64,000 nucleotides of DNA from Tropicibacter oceani (GTDB lineage Bacteria; Pseudomonadota; Alphaproteobacteria; Rhodobacterales; Rhodobacteraceae): assembly GCF_029958925.1 (NCBI RefSeq), contig NZ_CP124616.1, positions 620,001 to 684,000 of the forward strand, given 5' to 3'. The notes beneath the pieces were generated by a model. The model worked only from the letters and a program-made list of their open reading frames with translations, was not told the DNA's origin and ran no database searches. Shown one piece after another: positions 40,484 to 49,788 of the stretch. Position numbers and translations under genes: made by a program. Position 1 is the stretch's first letter. The number at the start of each line of letters is the position of its first letter.

Positions 40484-41442
40484 CCGATTTCCTGCAAGCG
40501 GCGGGCTGGGCCGGGGCCGATGCGCTACCTTTGGCTGGCGATGCTTCGGCGCGGCGCTATACCCGGCTGGTGCGGGGCGCAGACCGGGCCATCCTAATGG
40601 AAGACCCTGAAGGCGACGTGGCGTTGTTCGCCCGCCTTGCACGACACCTTGGCGCGCTTGGGCTCAGCGCTCCGCAGGTTCTGGCCGAAAATGCCGAACA
40701 CGGCCTGCTGCTGCTCGAAGATCTGGGCGACGGCCTGATTGCACGGCTTGCCCAGCAGGGAGGCGACGAAAAGCGGCTCTATCTATGCGCAACTCAGGCC
40801 TTGGTCGAACTGCACGCCCACCCCGCGGCACCTGGCCTGCCAAAGGCCACGCCCGAACGTCTGGCCGGAATGATCGATCTGGCCTTTGACTGGTACACGC
40901 AGGCCCAGTCAGCCAAACCCGCCGCCATCGCGGCGTTCCTGCCGATCCTGCAGCAACACGCCCTGCCCGCCGATGTCATGGTCTTGCGTGACTATCACGC
41001 CGAAAACATCCTCTTTTTGCCCGACCGGCACGGCGCCGCCCAGGCCGGCCTGCTGGATTTCCAGGACGCAATGGAAGGGCACCGCGCCTATGACCTGGTG
41101 TCGCTGATCGAGGACGCCCGCCGCGACGTTGATCCGCAAACCGCCGAGGCCTGCATCAGGCACTATATCGCCGCAACCGGCCTGCCCGAAGACGGGTTTC
41201 GCGCCTCGTTGGCGGTGCTGGGCGCCCAGCGCAACCTGCGCATTCTGGGCGTCTTTGCCCGGCTTGCAGCCACGCGCGGCAAACCGCACTACATCGACCT
41301 GATCCCCCGGGTCTGGCGCCACCTGCAATCAGACCTGCGGCACCCGGCGCTTGCCCCGCTGCGCGATCTGCTGGCCGATGCCCTGCCAAAGCCCGATGAA
41401 CCCCACCTTGCAAGACTGAGAACCCCATGCCCGACGCCGTAA
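40480..41442 (+). CDS. amgK: N-acetylmuramate/N-acetylglucosamine kinase AmgK
   Basis: 320 residues from ATG 40480. APH-fold kinase: N-lobe GDASARRYTRLVRG with LMEDPEG, catalytic loop VLRDYHAENILFLPD (Asp then Asn) and metal Asp in GLLDFQDAMEGHRAYDLVS. With the next gene murU it forms the peptidoglycan sugar recycling shunt: AmgK phosphorylates MurNAc at the anomeric position and MurU makes UDP-MurNAc, bypassing fosfomycin-sensitive de novo synthesis. The ATGA and 16-base overlaps on either side couple it to tsaE and murU. Confidence 0.92.
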   Translation: MTDFLQAAGWAGADALPLAGDASARRYTRLVRGADRAILMEDPEGDVALFARLARHLGALGLSAPQVLAENAEHGLLLLEDLGDGLIARLAQQGGDEKRLYLCATQALVELHAHPAAPGLPKATPERLAGMIDLAFDWYTQAQSAKPAAIAAFLPILQQHALPADVMVLRDYHAENILFLPDRHGAAQAGLLDFQDAMEGHRAYDLVSLIEDARRDVDPQTAEACIRHYIAATGLPEDGFRASLAVLGAQRNLRILGVFARLAATRGKPHYIDLIPRVWRHLQSDLRHPALAPLRDLLADALPKPDEPHLARLRTPCPTP

Positions 41443-42098
41443 TGCTTTTCGCCGCCGGGTTCGGAACACGCATGGGCGCCCTGACAAAGGACCGCCCCAA
41501 ACCGCTGATCGAGGTCGCCGGACGGCCGCTGCTGGATCATGCGCTGGACCTGACCCGGGGCCTGTCCACCCGGGTCGTCAACGCGCATTACCACGCCGAT
41601 CAGATCCTGGGTCACCTGCAAGGCCGCGATGTCACCGTCAGCGTCGAAACCCCCGAGATCCTTGATACCGGGGGCGGCCTGCGCCATGCCTTGCCGCTTT
41701 TGGGGGATGCGCCGGTGTTCACGCTGAACACGGATGCCATCTGGAACGGCCCGAACCCGCTGGACCTGCTGCAAGCGGCCTGGGACCCCGGCAAGATGGA
41801 TGCGCTTTTGCTTTGCGTTCCGATTGCCCAGGCGGTCGGGCGCAATGCCCCGGGGGACTTTACCCTGCACCCCAGCGGACGGCTGATCCGGCAGGGCGAC
41901 CTGGTGTATACCGGCGCGCAGATCGTCAAGACCGACCTGTTGCACGACATGACCCAGCCCGCCTTTTCCCTGAACCTGCTGTGGAACCGCATGGCCCAGG
42001 ACGATCGCCTGAACGGGCTGACCTATCCCGGCAAATGGTGCGACGTCGGCCACCCGGACGGGATCGCCCTGGCCGAAGGGGTTTTGCGGGATGGCTAA
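41427..42098 (+). CDS. murU: N-acetylmuramate-1-phosphate uridylyltransferase MurU
   Basis: 223 residues. Nucleotidyltransferase signature AAGFGTRMGALTKDRPKPLI with the catalytic Arg and Lys, ILDTGGGLRHALPLLGD for uridine binding, and NTDAIWN for the metal Asp. It makes UDP-MurNAc from UTP and MurNAc-1-P, following AmgK. The start overlaps amgK by 16 bases and the end overlaps addB by 8, so it belongs to one transcript. Cytoplasmic. Confidence 0.93.
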   Translation: MPDAVMLFAAGFGTRMGALTKDRPKPLIEVAGRPLLDHALDLTRGLSTRVVNAHYHADQILGHLQGRDVTVSVETPEILDTGGGLRHALPLLGDAPVFTLNTDAIWNGPNPLDLLQAAWDPGKMDALLLCVPIAQAVGRNAPGDFTLHPSGRLIRQGDLVYTGAQIVKTDLLHDMTQPAFSLNLLWNRMAQDDRLNGLTYPGKWCDVGHPDGIALAEGVLRDG

Positions 42099-45009
42099 GC
42101 CCAACATATTCGCCCTGCCCCCGGGGGTGGATTTCGCCCGCGAACTGCTGGACGGACTACGCGCCCGCATCGACGGCCCGCCCGAAGCCATGGCCGAGGT
42201 CGAGCTGTACGTGAACACCGAACGCATGGCGCGCCGGTTGCGCAGCCTGTTCGACCAGGGCCCGGCGACCCTGTTGCCAAGAATACGCCTGGTCACCGAT
42301 CTGGCCGATCCGCTGACACGCGCGCAGCTGCCGCAACCGGTTCCGCCCCTGCGCCGCCGGCTTGAGATGGTCGGCCTGGTCGCGCGCCTGATCGAGGCAC
42401 AGCCCGACCTTGCCCCGCGCTCGGCGCTGTATGACCTGGCCGACAGCCTGGTGGGCCTGATGGAGGAAATGCACAGCGAAGACGTGCCGCCCGAAAAGGT
42501 CGCGCAGCTGGATATCTCGGACCAATCGGGGCATTGGGCGCGGGCTTTGACCTTTTTCAACGCCGTGCAGCCGTTCTTTGACGAAGGCGCCGAACCCGAC
42601 CGCCAATCGCACGCGCGGCTTGCCCTGGAACAAAGGCTGAATCGCTGGGAAATCGCGCCACCCCAGCATCCGATCATCGTTGCCGGATCGACCGGGTCGC
42701 GCGGGACGACGGCGGCTTTCATGCGCGCCGTCGCGCGGCTGCCAAGGGGCGCTGTCGTCCTGCCCGGTTTCGATTTCGACATGCCGGACACGGTCTGGGA
42801 TCGGCTGGGCGACCCGATGAAGGGCGAGGATCATCCGCAATTCCGCTTTGCCCGCCTGCTGGCCGAACTGGGCCTGACCAAGGACGACGTGGCGCGCTGG
42901 ACCGGGGCCCTGCCGCCCAGCCCGGCGCGCGGGCAGCTGTTGTCGCTGGCGCTGCGCCCCGCCCCGGTGACCCACCAATGGATGAGCGAAGGCCCGAACC
43001 TGCCCGACCTGCGGCAGGCCTGCGCCGATGTCACCCTGCTTGAGGCCCCGACCACCCGCGACGAGGCCATGGCCATCGCCCTGCGCCTGCGCGACGCTGC
43101 CGAAACCGGCACCCGCGCCGCGCTGATCACACCGGACCGGATGCTGACCCGGCAGGTGACCTCGGCGCTGGATCGCTGGGGCATCACGCCCGATGACAGC
43201 GCCGGAATACCGGCGCAACTGACGCCTCCGGGGCGGTTCCTGCGCCATGTCGCCGAACTGTTCACCAAGGACCTGTCCGCCGAGGCGTTGCTGACGCTGC
43301 TGAAACATCCGCTGACCCATTCGGGGGCGGAACGCGGCCCGCACCTGATCCATACGCGCGATCTTGAACTGCACATCCGCAAAAAGGGGCTTCCTTTTCC
43401 GGGGGCCGAGGCGGTGCAAGCCTGGGCGCAGGCGCATGATTGCCCGCAATGGGGCGCCTGGGTCGCCGAAACCTTCTGCGATCAGCGCGAAGCGGGCGAA
43501 CCGGCCCTGGCGGATTGGATTGATCGGCACGTGGCGCTGGCCGAACGCATCGCCGCCGGAGCGGCGACCGATGGGTCAGGCGGCCTGTGGCAAGAGAACG
43601 CCGGCCGCAAGCTGCAGGAAATCGTGTCAGGCCTGGCCGCCGAGGCCGAGCATGGAAGCCCGCTGGATGCGCGCGACTATGCCGACCTGTTCGGCGCGAT
43701 CCTGGCCGCCGAAGAGGTGCGCAACCGCGACGAAGGCCATCCACACATTCTGATCTGGGGTACGCTCGAAGCGCGGGTGATGGACGCCGACCTGCTGATC
43801 CTGGCCGGATTGAACGAAGGCAGCTGGCCCGAAATGCCCGGGGCCGATCCCTGGCTGAACCGTAAGATGCGCGCCGATGTGGGTCTGTTGTTGCCCGAAC
43901 GGCGCATCGGCCTGTCTGCGCATGACTTCCAGCAGGCCGCCGCCGCGCCAGAGGTCTGGTTCACCCGGGCGCTGAAATCCGACGACGCGGAAACCGTTCC
44001 GTCACGCTGGCTGAACCGTACCGTGAACCTGATGACCGGCCTGTCCGATCGCCATGGCCCCGAAGCGCTGGCGACAATGAAGGCGAAGGGCGCGCATTGG
44101 CTGGCCCTTGCGCGTGCATCGGAACAACCGCTGACGACCGCGCCGGCGCGGCGTCCGTCGCCCGCCCCCCCGGCCGAGGCACGCCCGCGCGAACTGCCGG
44201 TGACCGACATCAAGAAACTGGTGCGCGACCCCTACGCGATCTACGTCCGGCGCATTTTGCGACTGCGCGCCCTTGATCCACTGATGCGCGCGCCCGATGC
44301 CCTGATGCGCGGCGTGCTGGTCCATTCGGTGCTTGAGAACTTTGTGAAAGCCACGCAGGACGACCCCGCCAACCTGACCGTCGAAACCCTGATGCAGAAG
44401 ACCGCCGAATTGGTAGGCGATGCCGAACAGGTACCCTTTCCCACCATCCGGGCGCTATGGACCGAACGGATGCGGGCCATTTCGGGCTGGTTCGTGGCGA
44501 CCGAAGCGGAACGGCAGGCGCTGGCCCATCCCGCGCATTTCGAAGTGCGCGGCAAGGCGGTGATCCCGGCGCTTGGGTTCACCCTGACCGGACAGGCCGA
44601 CCGGATCGACATCGACGACCGTGGAGGCGCCCATATCTATGATTACAAGACCGGCTCGGCCCCGACCGGCCCGCAACAAAAGCAGTTCGACAAGCAACTG
44701 CTGCTAGAGGCCGCGATGGTCGAAAAGGGTGCCTTCAAGGACCTTGCCCCGCGCCACGTCGAACGCGCGCTGTTCATCGCGCTCAAACCCGGCGACCTCA
44801 AAGAGGTGCCTGCCCCCCTGGACGAAAGCCCGCCCGACAAGGTCTGGGAAGAACTGGCGCTTTTGATCGCCGCCTACCTGGACCCGGCCAAAGGGTTTTC
44901 CGCAAGGCGCGCCCTGATGTCGGACAGTGATTTCGCCGAATTCGACCACCTGTCGCGCTTGGGCGAATGGGACGTGACCGACCCGGCCGACCCCGAGGTG
45001 CTGACATGA
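42091..45009 (+). CDS. addB: Double-strand break repair helicase-nuclease subunit AddB
   Basis: 972 residues, alphaproteobacterial length. The N-terminal helicase-like half lacks a normal Walker A motif (opening FALPPGVDFARELLDGL), as expected for this form of AddB. The core motif LILAGLNEGSWPEMPGADPW and the C-terminal RecB-family nuclease (LPVTDIKKLVRDPYAIYVRR; HIYDYKTGSAPTG with the catalytic Asp and Lys) are clear. With AddA it processes broken ends to load RecA. Overlaps murU by 8 and addA by 4 bases. Confidence 0.95.
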   Translation: MAKPNIFALPPGVDFARELLDGLRARIDGPPEAMAEVELYVNTERMARRLRSLFDQGPATLLPRIRLVTDLADPLTRAQLPQPVPPLRRRLEMVGLVARLIEAQPDLAPRSALYDLADSLVGLMEEMHSEDVPPEKVAQLDISDQSGHWARALTFFNAVQPFFDEGAEPDRQSHARLALEQRLNRWEIAPPQHPIIVAGSTGSRGTTAAFMRAVARLPRGAVVLPGFDFDMPDTVWDRLGDPMKGEDHPQFRFARLLAELGLTKDDVARWTGALPPSPARGQLLSLALRPAPVTHQWMSEGPNLPDLRQACADVTLLEAPTTRDEAMAIALRLRDAAETGTRAALITPDRMLTRQVTSALDRWGITPDDSAGIPAQLTPPGRFLRHVAELFTKDLSAEALLTLLKHPLTHSGAERGPHLIHTRDLELHIRKKGLPFPGAEAVQAWAQAHDCPQWGAWVAETFCDQREAGEPALADWIDRHVALAERIAAGAATDGSGGLWQENAGRKLQEIVSGLAAEAEHGSPLDARDYADLFGAILAAEEVRNRDEGHPHILIWGTLEARVMDADLLILAGLNEGSWPEMPGADPWLNRKMRADVGLLLPERRIGLSAHDFQQAAAAPEVWFTRALKSDDAETVPSRWLNRTVNLMTGLSDRHGPEALATMKAKGAHWLALARASEQPLTTAPARRPSPAPPAEARPRELPVTDIKKLVRDPYAIYVRRILRLRALDPLMRAPDALMRGVLVHSVLENFVKATQDDPANLTVETLMQKTAELVGDAEQVPFPTIRALWTERMRAISGWFVATEAERQALAHPAHFEVRGKAVIPALGFTLTGQADRIDIDDRGGAHIYDYKTGSAPTGPQQKQFDKQLLLEAAMVEKGAFKDLAPRHVERALFIALKPGDLKEVPAPLDESPPDKVWEELALLIAAYLDPAKGFSARRALMSDSDFAEFDHLSRLGEWDVTDPADPEVLT

Positions 45010-48000
45010 CCCGCGATCTGGCAACCCAGCGGCAGGTCGATGCCGCCGCGCCCGGAAACTCGACCTGGCTGGCCGCGAACGCCGGGTCGGGCAAGACCCG
45101 CGTGCTGACCGACCGCGTCGCGCGCCTGCTGCTCGAAGGTGTCCTGCCCGAGCACATCCTGTGCCTGACCTATACCAAGGCCGCCGCAAGCGAGATGCAG
45201 AACCGCCTGTTCCGCCGCCTTGGCGCCTGGGCGATGCTGGACGGCCAAGCCCTGCGGGCCGAGCTGCGCACGCTGGGGGTGGAAACCGCGCTGGATGACG
45301 ATTTCCTGCGTCAGGCCCGCACATTGTTTGCCCGGGCCATCGAAACCCCCGGCGGTTTGCGCATTCAGACCATCCATTCCTTCTGCGCTTCGTTGCTGCG
45401 CCGCTTTCCTCTTGAGGCGAAGGTCAGCCCGCAGTTCCAGGAAATGGTCGATCGGTCCGGCGAATTGCTGCGGGCCGAGATTCTGGATCAGATCGCCGAA
45501 GGGCCGGACGCCCATCTGGTGCAGGCGATTGCGCCCTATATTTCCGGCGACGATGCCGAAAGCCTGCTGGCGGAACTGACCCGGCACCGCGATGCCTTTG
45601 CCCTGGCCCCGTCTGATGCGGCGATCCACGCCGCCTATGGCCTGGCCGAGGGGCTGACCCTGGACACCCTGCCGGCGCAGGTCTTTCTGGGCAGCGAACA
45701 GGCTCTGTTTCAGCAGATCATCCCCCATTTGCGGGCCAGCGGCGTCTATGACAACGCCCTTGCCGACGCGCTTGAGGCAGGTATCGCCGCCGATCCCGCA
45801 GGCCTGACCGCGCTAGAGGCCGCCGTTCTGACCAAGGCCGGAACCGTCAGCAAACGCCTGCTGTCCAAGGGGCTTACGAAAAACGCGCCTGACCTGGCCG
45901 AAGCCTTTGCCCAGCTGATGCAGCGGGTCGAAGACGCGCGCCAGACGCGCCTTGCCTTGCTTGCCGCCCAGCGCGACATCGCCCTGCACCGGTTCGCCGC
46001 CCGCTTCATTCCCACCTACGAGCTGGCCAAACAACGCCGCGGCTGGCTTGATTTCGACGATCTGATCACCCGCGCCCGCGACCTGCTGAACGATCCCAAG
46101 GTGGCGGCCTGGGTTCTATACAAACTGGACGGCGGGATTGACCATATCCTGGTGGACGAAGCGCAGGACACCTCGCCGGTGCAATGGCAGGTGATCGAAC
46201 GTCTGGCGCAGGAATTCACCTCGGGCGAAGGCGCGCGGACCGACACCCGGCGCACGATCTTTGTCGTCGGGGACAAGAAACAGTCAATCTATTCGTTCCA
46301 GGGGGCCGATCCCGCCGAATTCGACCGGATGCGCGACGAATTCCGCGAACGTCTGCTGCACACGGATGCGCCGCTGGCCGCGATGGAACTGGAGCATTCC
46401 TTTCGGTCGGCCGACCCCATCTTGCGGCTGGTCGACTGCACCTTTGACAACGCGCAGGAGTCGGGCTTTGTCCCCGATCAAAAGCACCGCGCCTTCAAGG
46501 ATCGCATGCCCGGCCGCGTCGATCTGTGGCCCGTCGTGGAAACCGTCAAGGAAGACGTCGACGCCGAGTGGTTCGACCCGGTCGACCGGGTCGGCGTGCA
46601 GCACCACACCGTCATTCTGGCGAAACGCATCGCGGATTTCATCCACGGAACCATCCAGGCGGAAACCCCCCTGCCGATCGAAAAGGGGCACAGCGGCGAC
46701 TATCAGGCCCGACCCGTCCACGCCGGCGATTTCCTGATCCTCGTGCGCGCGCGGTCGCGGTTGTTTTCGGAAATCATCCGCGCCTGCAAGCAAAAGGGCC
46801 TGCCCATTGCCGGGGCGGACCGGCTCAAGGTCATGGCAGAATTGGCCGTCCGGGATATCATGGCGCTGCTCAGCTTTCTGTCGACCCCCGAGGACGACCT
46901 TTCGCTGGCCACGGCGCTGCGCTCGCCCCTTTTCGGGATCAGCGAACAGGCGCTGTTCGACCTGGCCCACCGGCGCACCGAAAGATACCTGTGGGAGGCG
47001 TTGCGCAAAAACCGGGAAAAATTCCCGGCGGTGATGCAGGTGATCGACGACCTGCGCGACCAGACCGATTTCCTGCGGCCCTACGATCTGATCGAACGCA
47101 TCCTAACCCGGCACAAAGGGCGTCAGCTGCTGGTCGGGCGCCTGGGCGCCGAGGCCGAGGATGGCATCAACGCCCTGCTGGTGCAGGCACTGGCCTATGA
47201 ACGCAGCGACATCCCGTCGCTGACCGGCTTTCTGCAATGGGCCGAAGCGGACAACCTTGAAATCAAGCGCGCCGCCGAAAGCGCCGGCAAGACGCTGCGC
47301 GTGATGACGGTGCATGGCGCCAAGGGGCTCGAGGCTCCGATCGTCATCATGCCCGATTGCGCCGAACGCAGGGATACTCTGCGCGCCAGTCTGCTGCGCG
47401 ACCAGGGCGGGCTGTTGTGGAAACAAACCAGTGACGCCCTGCCCGCCCGCCACGCCGCCGCGATCCAGGACGCAAAGGATGCCGAGGCCCGCGAACACGA
47501 CCGCCTGCTGTACGTCGGCCTGACCCGGGCGGAAAAGTGGCTGATCGTGGCCGCATCAGGCGATACAGGCAAAAGCGGCGCCGCCTGGTACGACAAGGTC
47601 GCGCGCGGCATGCAGGGCGTTGGCGCCGAAGAGACGCTGTTCGACTTTGGCGATCTGGGCTCGGGCAAGGGATTGACCGTCCGGCATGGCGACTGGTCGG
47701 CGCTTGACATGACCCGGCCCACCACCGTGGCCGATTTGTCGCCTGACCTGCCCAGCCACCTGACCCGCGCCGCGCCTTTGCCGCAGATTCCCCCGGCGAC
47801 GGTCAGCCCGTCTGACCTTGGCGGCCCCAAGGCGCTGCCCGGCGACGAAGGCGACGATGAAGGCGCTGCCAAGGAACGCGGCAGCCTGATCCATGAACTG
47901 CTGGAACTGCTGGCCCCCCTGCCCGCCGAAACCCGCGAATCTGCCGGCCAGGCCCTGCTGACGGCAAAAGGGTTTTGGCCAGGCGCAGAACCGCTTTTGC

Positions 48001-48359
48001 GCGAAAGCCTGGGCGTTCTTCAGGCGCCGGATCTTGCCCCGTTCTTCGCGCCCGGCACCCTGGCCGAAGTGCCCGTGGCAGCCGACCTTCCAGGCATTGG
48101 CCGGATCCACGGCATCATCGACAGGCTGGTTGTCACCCCCGACAAGATCACCGTGCTCGATTTCAAATCCAACCGGGTCCTGCCCGCAAACGCCGATGCC
48201 GTCCCCGAAGGTCTAAAGCGGCAGATGGGCGCCTATGCCCGCGCGCTCGGCCAGATCTATCCGGGCCGTGAAATCGAAACCGGGCTGATCTGGACCATCA
48301 ATGCGCAATACATGCCCTTGCCGCACGATACTGTGACACAGGCACTCGGGCGGATGTGA
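45006..48359 (+). CDS. addA: Double-strand break repair helicase-nuclease subunit AddA
   Basis: 1,117 residues from ATG 45006. UvrD-like helicase: Walker A LAANAGSGKTRVL at 22-34, motif Ia LTYTKAAASEMQNRL, motif II DHILVDEAQDTSPVQWQ, motif III GDKKQSIYSFQGADP, motif IV SFRS, motif V MTVHGAKGLEAPIV, motif VI YVGLTRAEKWL. The C-terminal RecB-like nuclease has ITVLDFKSNR (Asp and Lys). Forms the AddAB end-resection complex with the upstream gene product, functionally replacing RecBCD. Its stop is followed by the trxA promoter region. Confidence 0.96.
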   Translation: MTRDLATQRQVDAAAPGNSTWLAANAGSGKTRVLTDRVARLLLEGVLPEHILCLTYTKAAASEMQNRLFRRLGAWAMLDGQALRAELRTLGVETALDDDFLRQARTLFARAIETPGGLRIQTIHSFCASLLRRFPLEAKVSPQFQEMVDRSGELLRAEILDQIAEGPDAHLVQAIAPYISGDDAESLLAELTRHRDAFALAPSDAAIHAAYGLAEGLTLDTLPAQVFLGSEQALFQQIIPHLRASGVYDNALADALEAGIAADPAGLTALEAAVLTKAGTVSKRLLSKGLTKNAPDLAEAFAQLMQRVEDARQTRLALLAAQRDIALHRFAARFIPTYELAKQRRGWLDFDDLITRARDLLNDPKVAAWVLYKLDGGIDHILVDEAQDTSPVQWQVIERLAQEFTSGEGARTDTRRTIFVVGDKKQSIYSFQGADPAEFDRMRDEFRERLLHTDAPLAAMELEHSFRSADPILRLVDCTFDNAQESGFVPDQKHRAFKDRMPGRVDLWPVVETVKEDVDAEWFDPVDRVGVQHHTVILAKRIADFIHGTIQAETPLPIEKGHSGDYQARPVHAGDFLILVRARSRLFSEIIRACKQKGLPIAGADRLKVMAELAVRDIMALLSFLSTPEDDLSLATALRSPLFGISEQALFDLAHRRTERYLWEALRKNREKFPAVMQVIDDLRDQTDFLRPYDLIERILTRHKGRQLLVGRLGAEAEDGINALLVQALAYERSDIPSLTGFLQWAEADNLEIKRAAESAGKTLRVMTVHGAKGLEAPIVIMPDCAERRDTLRASLLRDQGGLLWKQTSDALPARHAAAIQDAKDAEAREHDRLLYVGLTRAEKWLIVAASGDTGKSGAAWYDKVARGMQGVGAEETLFDFGDLGSGKGLTVRHGDWSALDMTRPTTVADLSPDLPSHLTRAAPLPQIPPATVSPSDLGGPKALPGDEGDDEGAAKERGSLIHELLELLAPLPAETRESAGQALLTAKGFWPGAEPLLRESLGVLQAPDLAPFFAPGTLAEVPVAADLPGIGRIHGIIDRLVVTPDKITVLDFKSNRVLPANADAVPEGLKRQMGAYARALGQIYPGREIETGLIWTINAQYMPLPHDTVTQALGRM

Positions 48360-48437
48360 ACACCTTGACGGGCGGGCGGCGGCTCCATACCTTCCGGCCT
48401 CAACACAGCTGCCCCCATTTTCGATAGGAGAAGACCC

Positions 48438-48758
48438 ATGGCCACTGTTGCCGTTACCGACGCCACCTTTGACGCCGAAGTCAAGAATTCCGATGTCCCC
48501 GTTGTCGTGGACTTCTGGGCCGAATGGTGCGGCCCCTGCAAGCAGATCGGTCCGGCCCTCGAAGAGCTGGCCGCTGAATATGATGGCAAGGTCAAGATCG
48601 CCAAGGTCGACGTTGACCAGAACCCCAACGCCGCCGCCGCCATGGGCGTGCGCGGCATCCCCGCGCTGTTCATCTTCAAGGACGGCCAGGTCGTGTCCAA
48701 CCGCGCCGGCGCTGCCCCCAAGGCCGCGCTCAAGGGCTGGATCGACGACTCGATCTGA
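48438..48758 (+). CDS. trxA: Thioredoxin
   Basis: 106 residues. Active site WAEWCGPCK with redox Cys31 and Cys34, buried Asp in VVVDFWAEW and cis-Pro in [10 protein letters not shown]. General cytoplasmic disulfide reductase. AGGAGAAGA lies before the ATG. It follows addA by 78 bases in the common alphaproteobacterial order addA-trxA, and has its own terminator at 48781-48808. Confidence 0.96.
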   Translation: MATVAVTDATFDAEVKNSDVPVVVDFWAEWCGPCKQIGPALEELAAEYDGKVKIAKVDVDQNPNAAAAMGVRGIPALFIFKDGQVVSNRAGAAPKAALKGWIDDSI

Positions 48759-48780
48759 ACCGGCCTGCCGGTGCAATCAG

Positions 48781-48808
48781 GGCCTCGCCTTCCCGGCGGG
48801 GCCTTTTT
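48781..48808 (+). terminator. Rho-independent terminator of trxA
   Basis: Stem GGCCTCGCC / GGCGGGGCC (one G-T pair) with a short loop followed by TTTTTCTTTT, 22 bases after the trxA stop. Confidence 0.85.
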
Positions 48809-48824
48809 CTTTTCCCGGCTTCTT

Positions 48825-48851
48825 CTTGGCAAAAATACTCAAATCCCCCAT
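48825..48851 (+). promoter_or_regulatory. Possible heat-shock (sigma-32-like) promoter of hslVU
   Basis: CTTGGC (48825-48830) and CCCCAT (48846-48851) separated by 15 bases resemble the CTTGAA / CCCCAT heat-shock promoter elements, 27 bases before the hslV start. hslVU is heat-induced in many bacteria. Caution: CTTCTTGG-CAAAAATACT also occurs as part of an intergenic repeat near 51170, so the -35 match could be coincidence. Confidence 0.4.
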
Positions 48852-48878
48852 ATCGGCAGGAACCAAAGGAGGCAGACC

Positions 48879-49439
48879 ATGAGCGACACAGATTTCCCCG
48901 GCTGGCATGGCACCACGATCATCGGCGTGCGCAAGGGCGGCAAGGTCGTCGTCGCCGGCGACGGACAGGTCAGCCTTGGACAGACCGTGATCAAGGGCAC
49001 AGCCCGCAAGGTGCGTCGCCTGTCCCCGGGCGGCTACGACGTGGTCTGCGGTTTCGCCGGTTCGACCGCCGATGCCTTTACCCTGCTGGAACGTCTCGAA
49101 GCCAAGCTCGAGGCAACGCCCGGCCAGTTGCAGCGCGCCTCGGTCGAACTGGCCAAGGACTGGCGCACCGACAAGTACCTGCAAAAACTCGAAGCGATGC
49201 TGATCGTCACCGACGGGCGCGATCTCTACATCATCACCGGCGCAGGCGATGTACTGGAACCCGAACATGACGTTGCCGCCATCGGATCAGGAGGCAATTT
49301 TGCACTGGCCGCAGCGCGCGCCATGATGGACAGCGACAAGGACGCCGAAGCCGTGGCGCGGGACGCCATGGCCATCGCCGCCGACATCTGCGTTTACACC
49401 AACGGCAACCTTACCGTCGAAACCATCAAGGCCAGCTAG
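48879..49439 (+). CDS. hslV: ATP-dependent protease peptidase subunit HslV
   Basis: 186 residues from ATG 48879; GGAGGC lies upstream. The catalytic N-terminal threonine follows an 11-residue propeptide ([11 protein letters not shown] then [10 protein letters not shown]), a usual alphaproteobacterial arrangement. Further motifs are [18 protein letters not shown], with the Gly-Asp-Gly of proteasome-like folds, and [16 protein letters not shown]. It forms a dodecameric peptidase opened by HslU. A small minus-strand gene overlaps its stop by 4 bases, separating it from hslU. Confidence 0.96.
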   Translation: MSDTDFPGWHGTTIIGVRKGGKVVVAGDGQVSLGQTVIKGTARKVRRLSPGGYDVVCGFAGSTADAFTLLERLEAKLEATPGQLQRASVELAKDWRTDKYLQKLEAMLIVTDGRDLYIITGAGDVLEPEHDVAAIGSGGNFALAAARAMMDSDKDAEAVARDAMAIAADICVYTNGNLTVETIKAS

Positions 49440-49636
49440 ACGTCAAGCTCGGTTGCCCCGCTGGGCTGACTGTCCAGCGGGTAGCGTACCTTGCCGCTCA
49501 TCTGGTTGGCTGCGATCCCCAGATGCGTCAGCGCGCGGGAGGCCCAGTCTGCGGCCCCGTCGTGGTTCTTGTACTCTTTTGCGCTGCAATATTCGTCGCG
49601 GGCGAGGGTCTTGAATGCGGCATATCCTTTGGACAT
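49436..49636 (-). CDS. Small hypothetical protein, 66 aa
   Basis: 66 residues, [20 protein letters not shown] to [11 protein letters not shown], with AGGAGA six bases before the ATG. Composition is normal and charged; one Cys; no motif recognised. It runs against hslV and hslU, lying between them and overlapping the hslV stop. The good ribosome site and normal composition favour a real gene; no function can be proposed. Confidence 0.6.
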   Translation of the reverse strand: MSKGYAAFKTLARDEYCSAKEYKNHDGAADWASRALTHLGIAANQMSGKVRYPLDSQPSGATELDV

Positions 49637-49788
49637 GGTAATCTCCTGTTGTGACTGAAAAGATTGGTGAAAGACTTGGGGTGAAATGCCTGAGAATGTT
49701 CAATGTACCGCAAATTCGCCTTTTGGGCGAGTAAAAATCCCGGTCCGCGCGACTTGGAAAATGACAGCCACGGATATATGTGCCCCCC

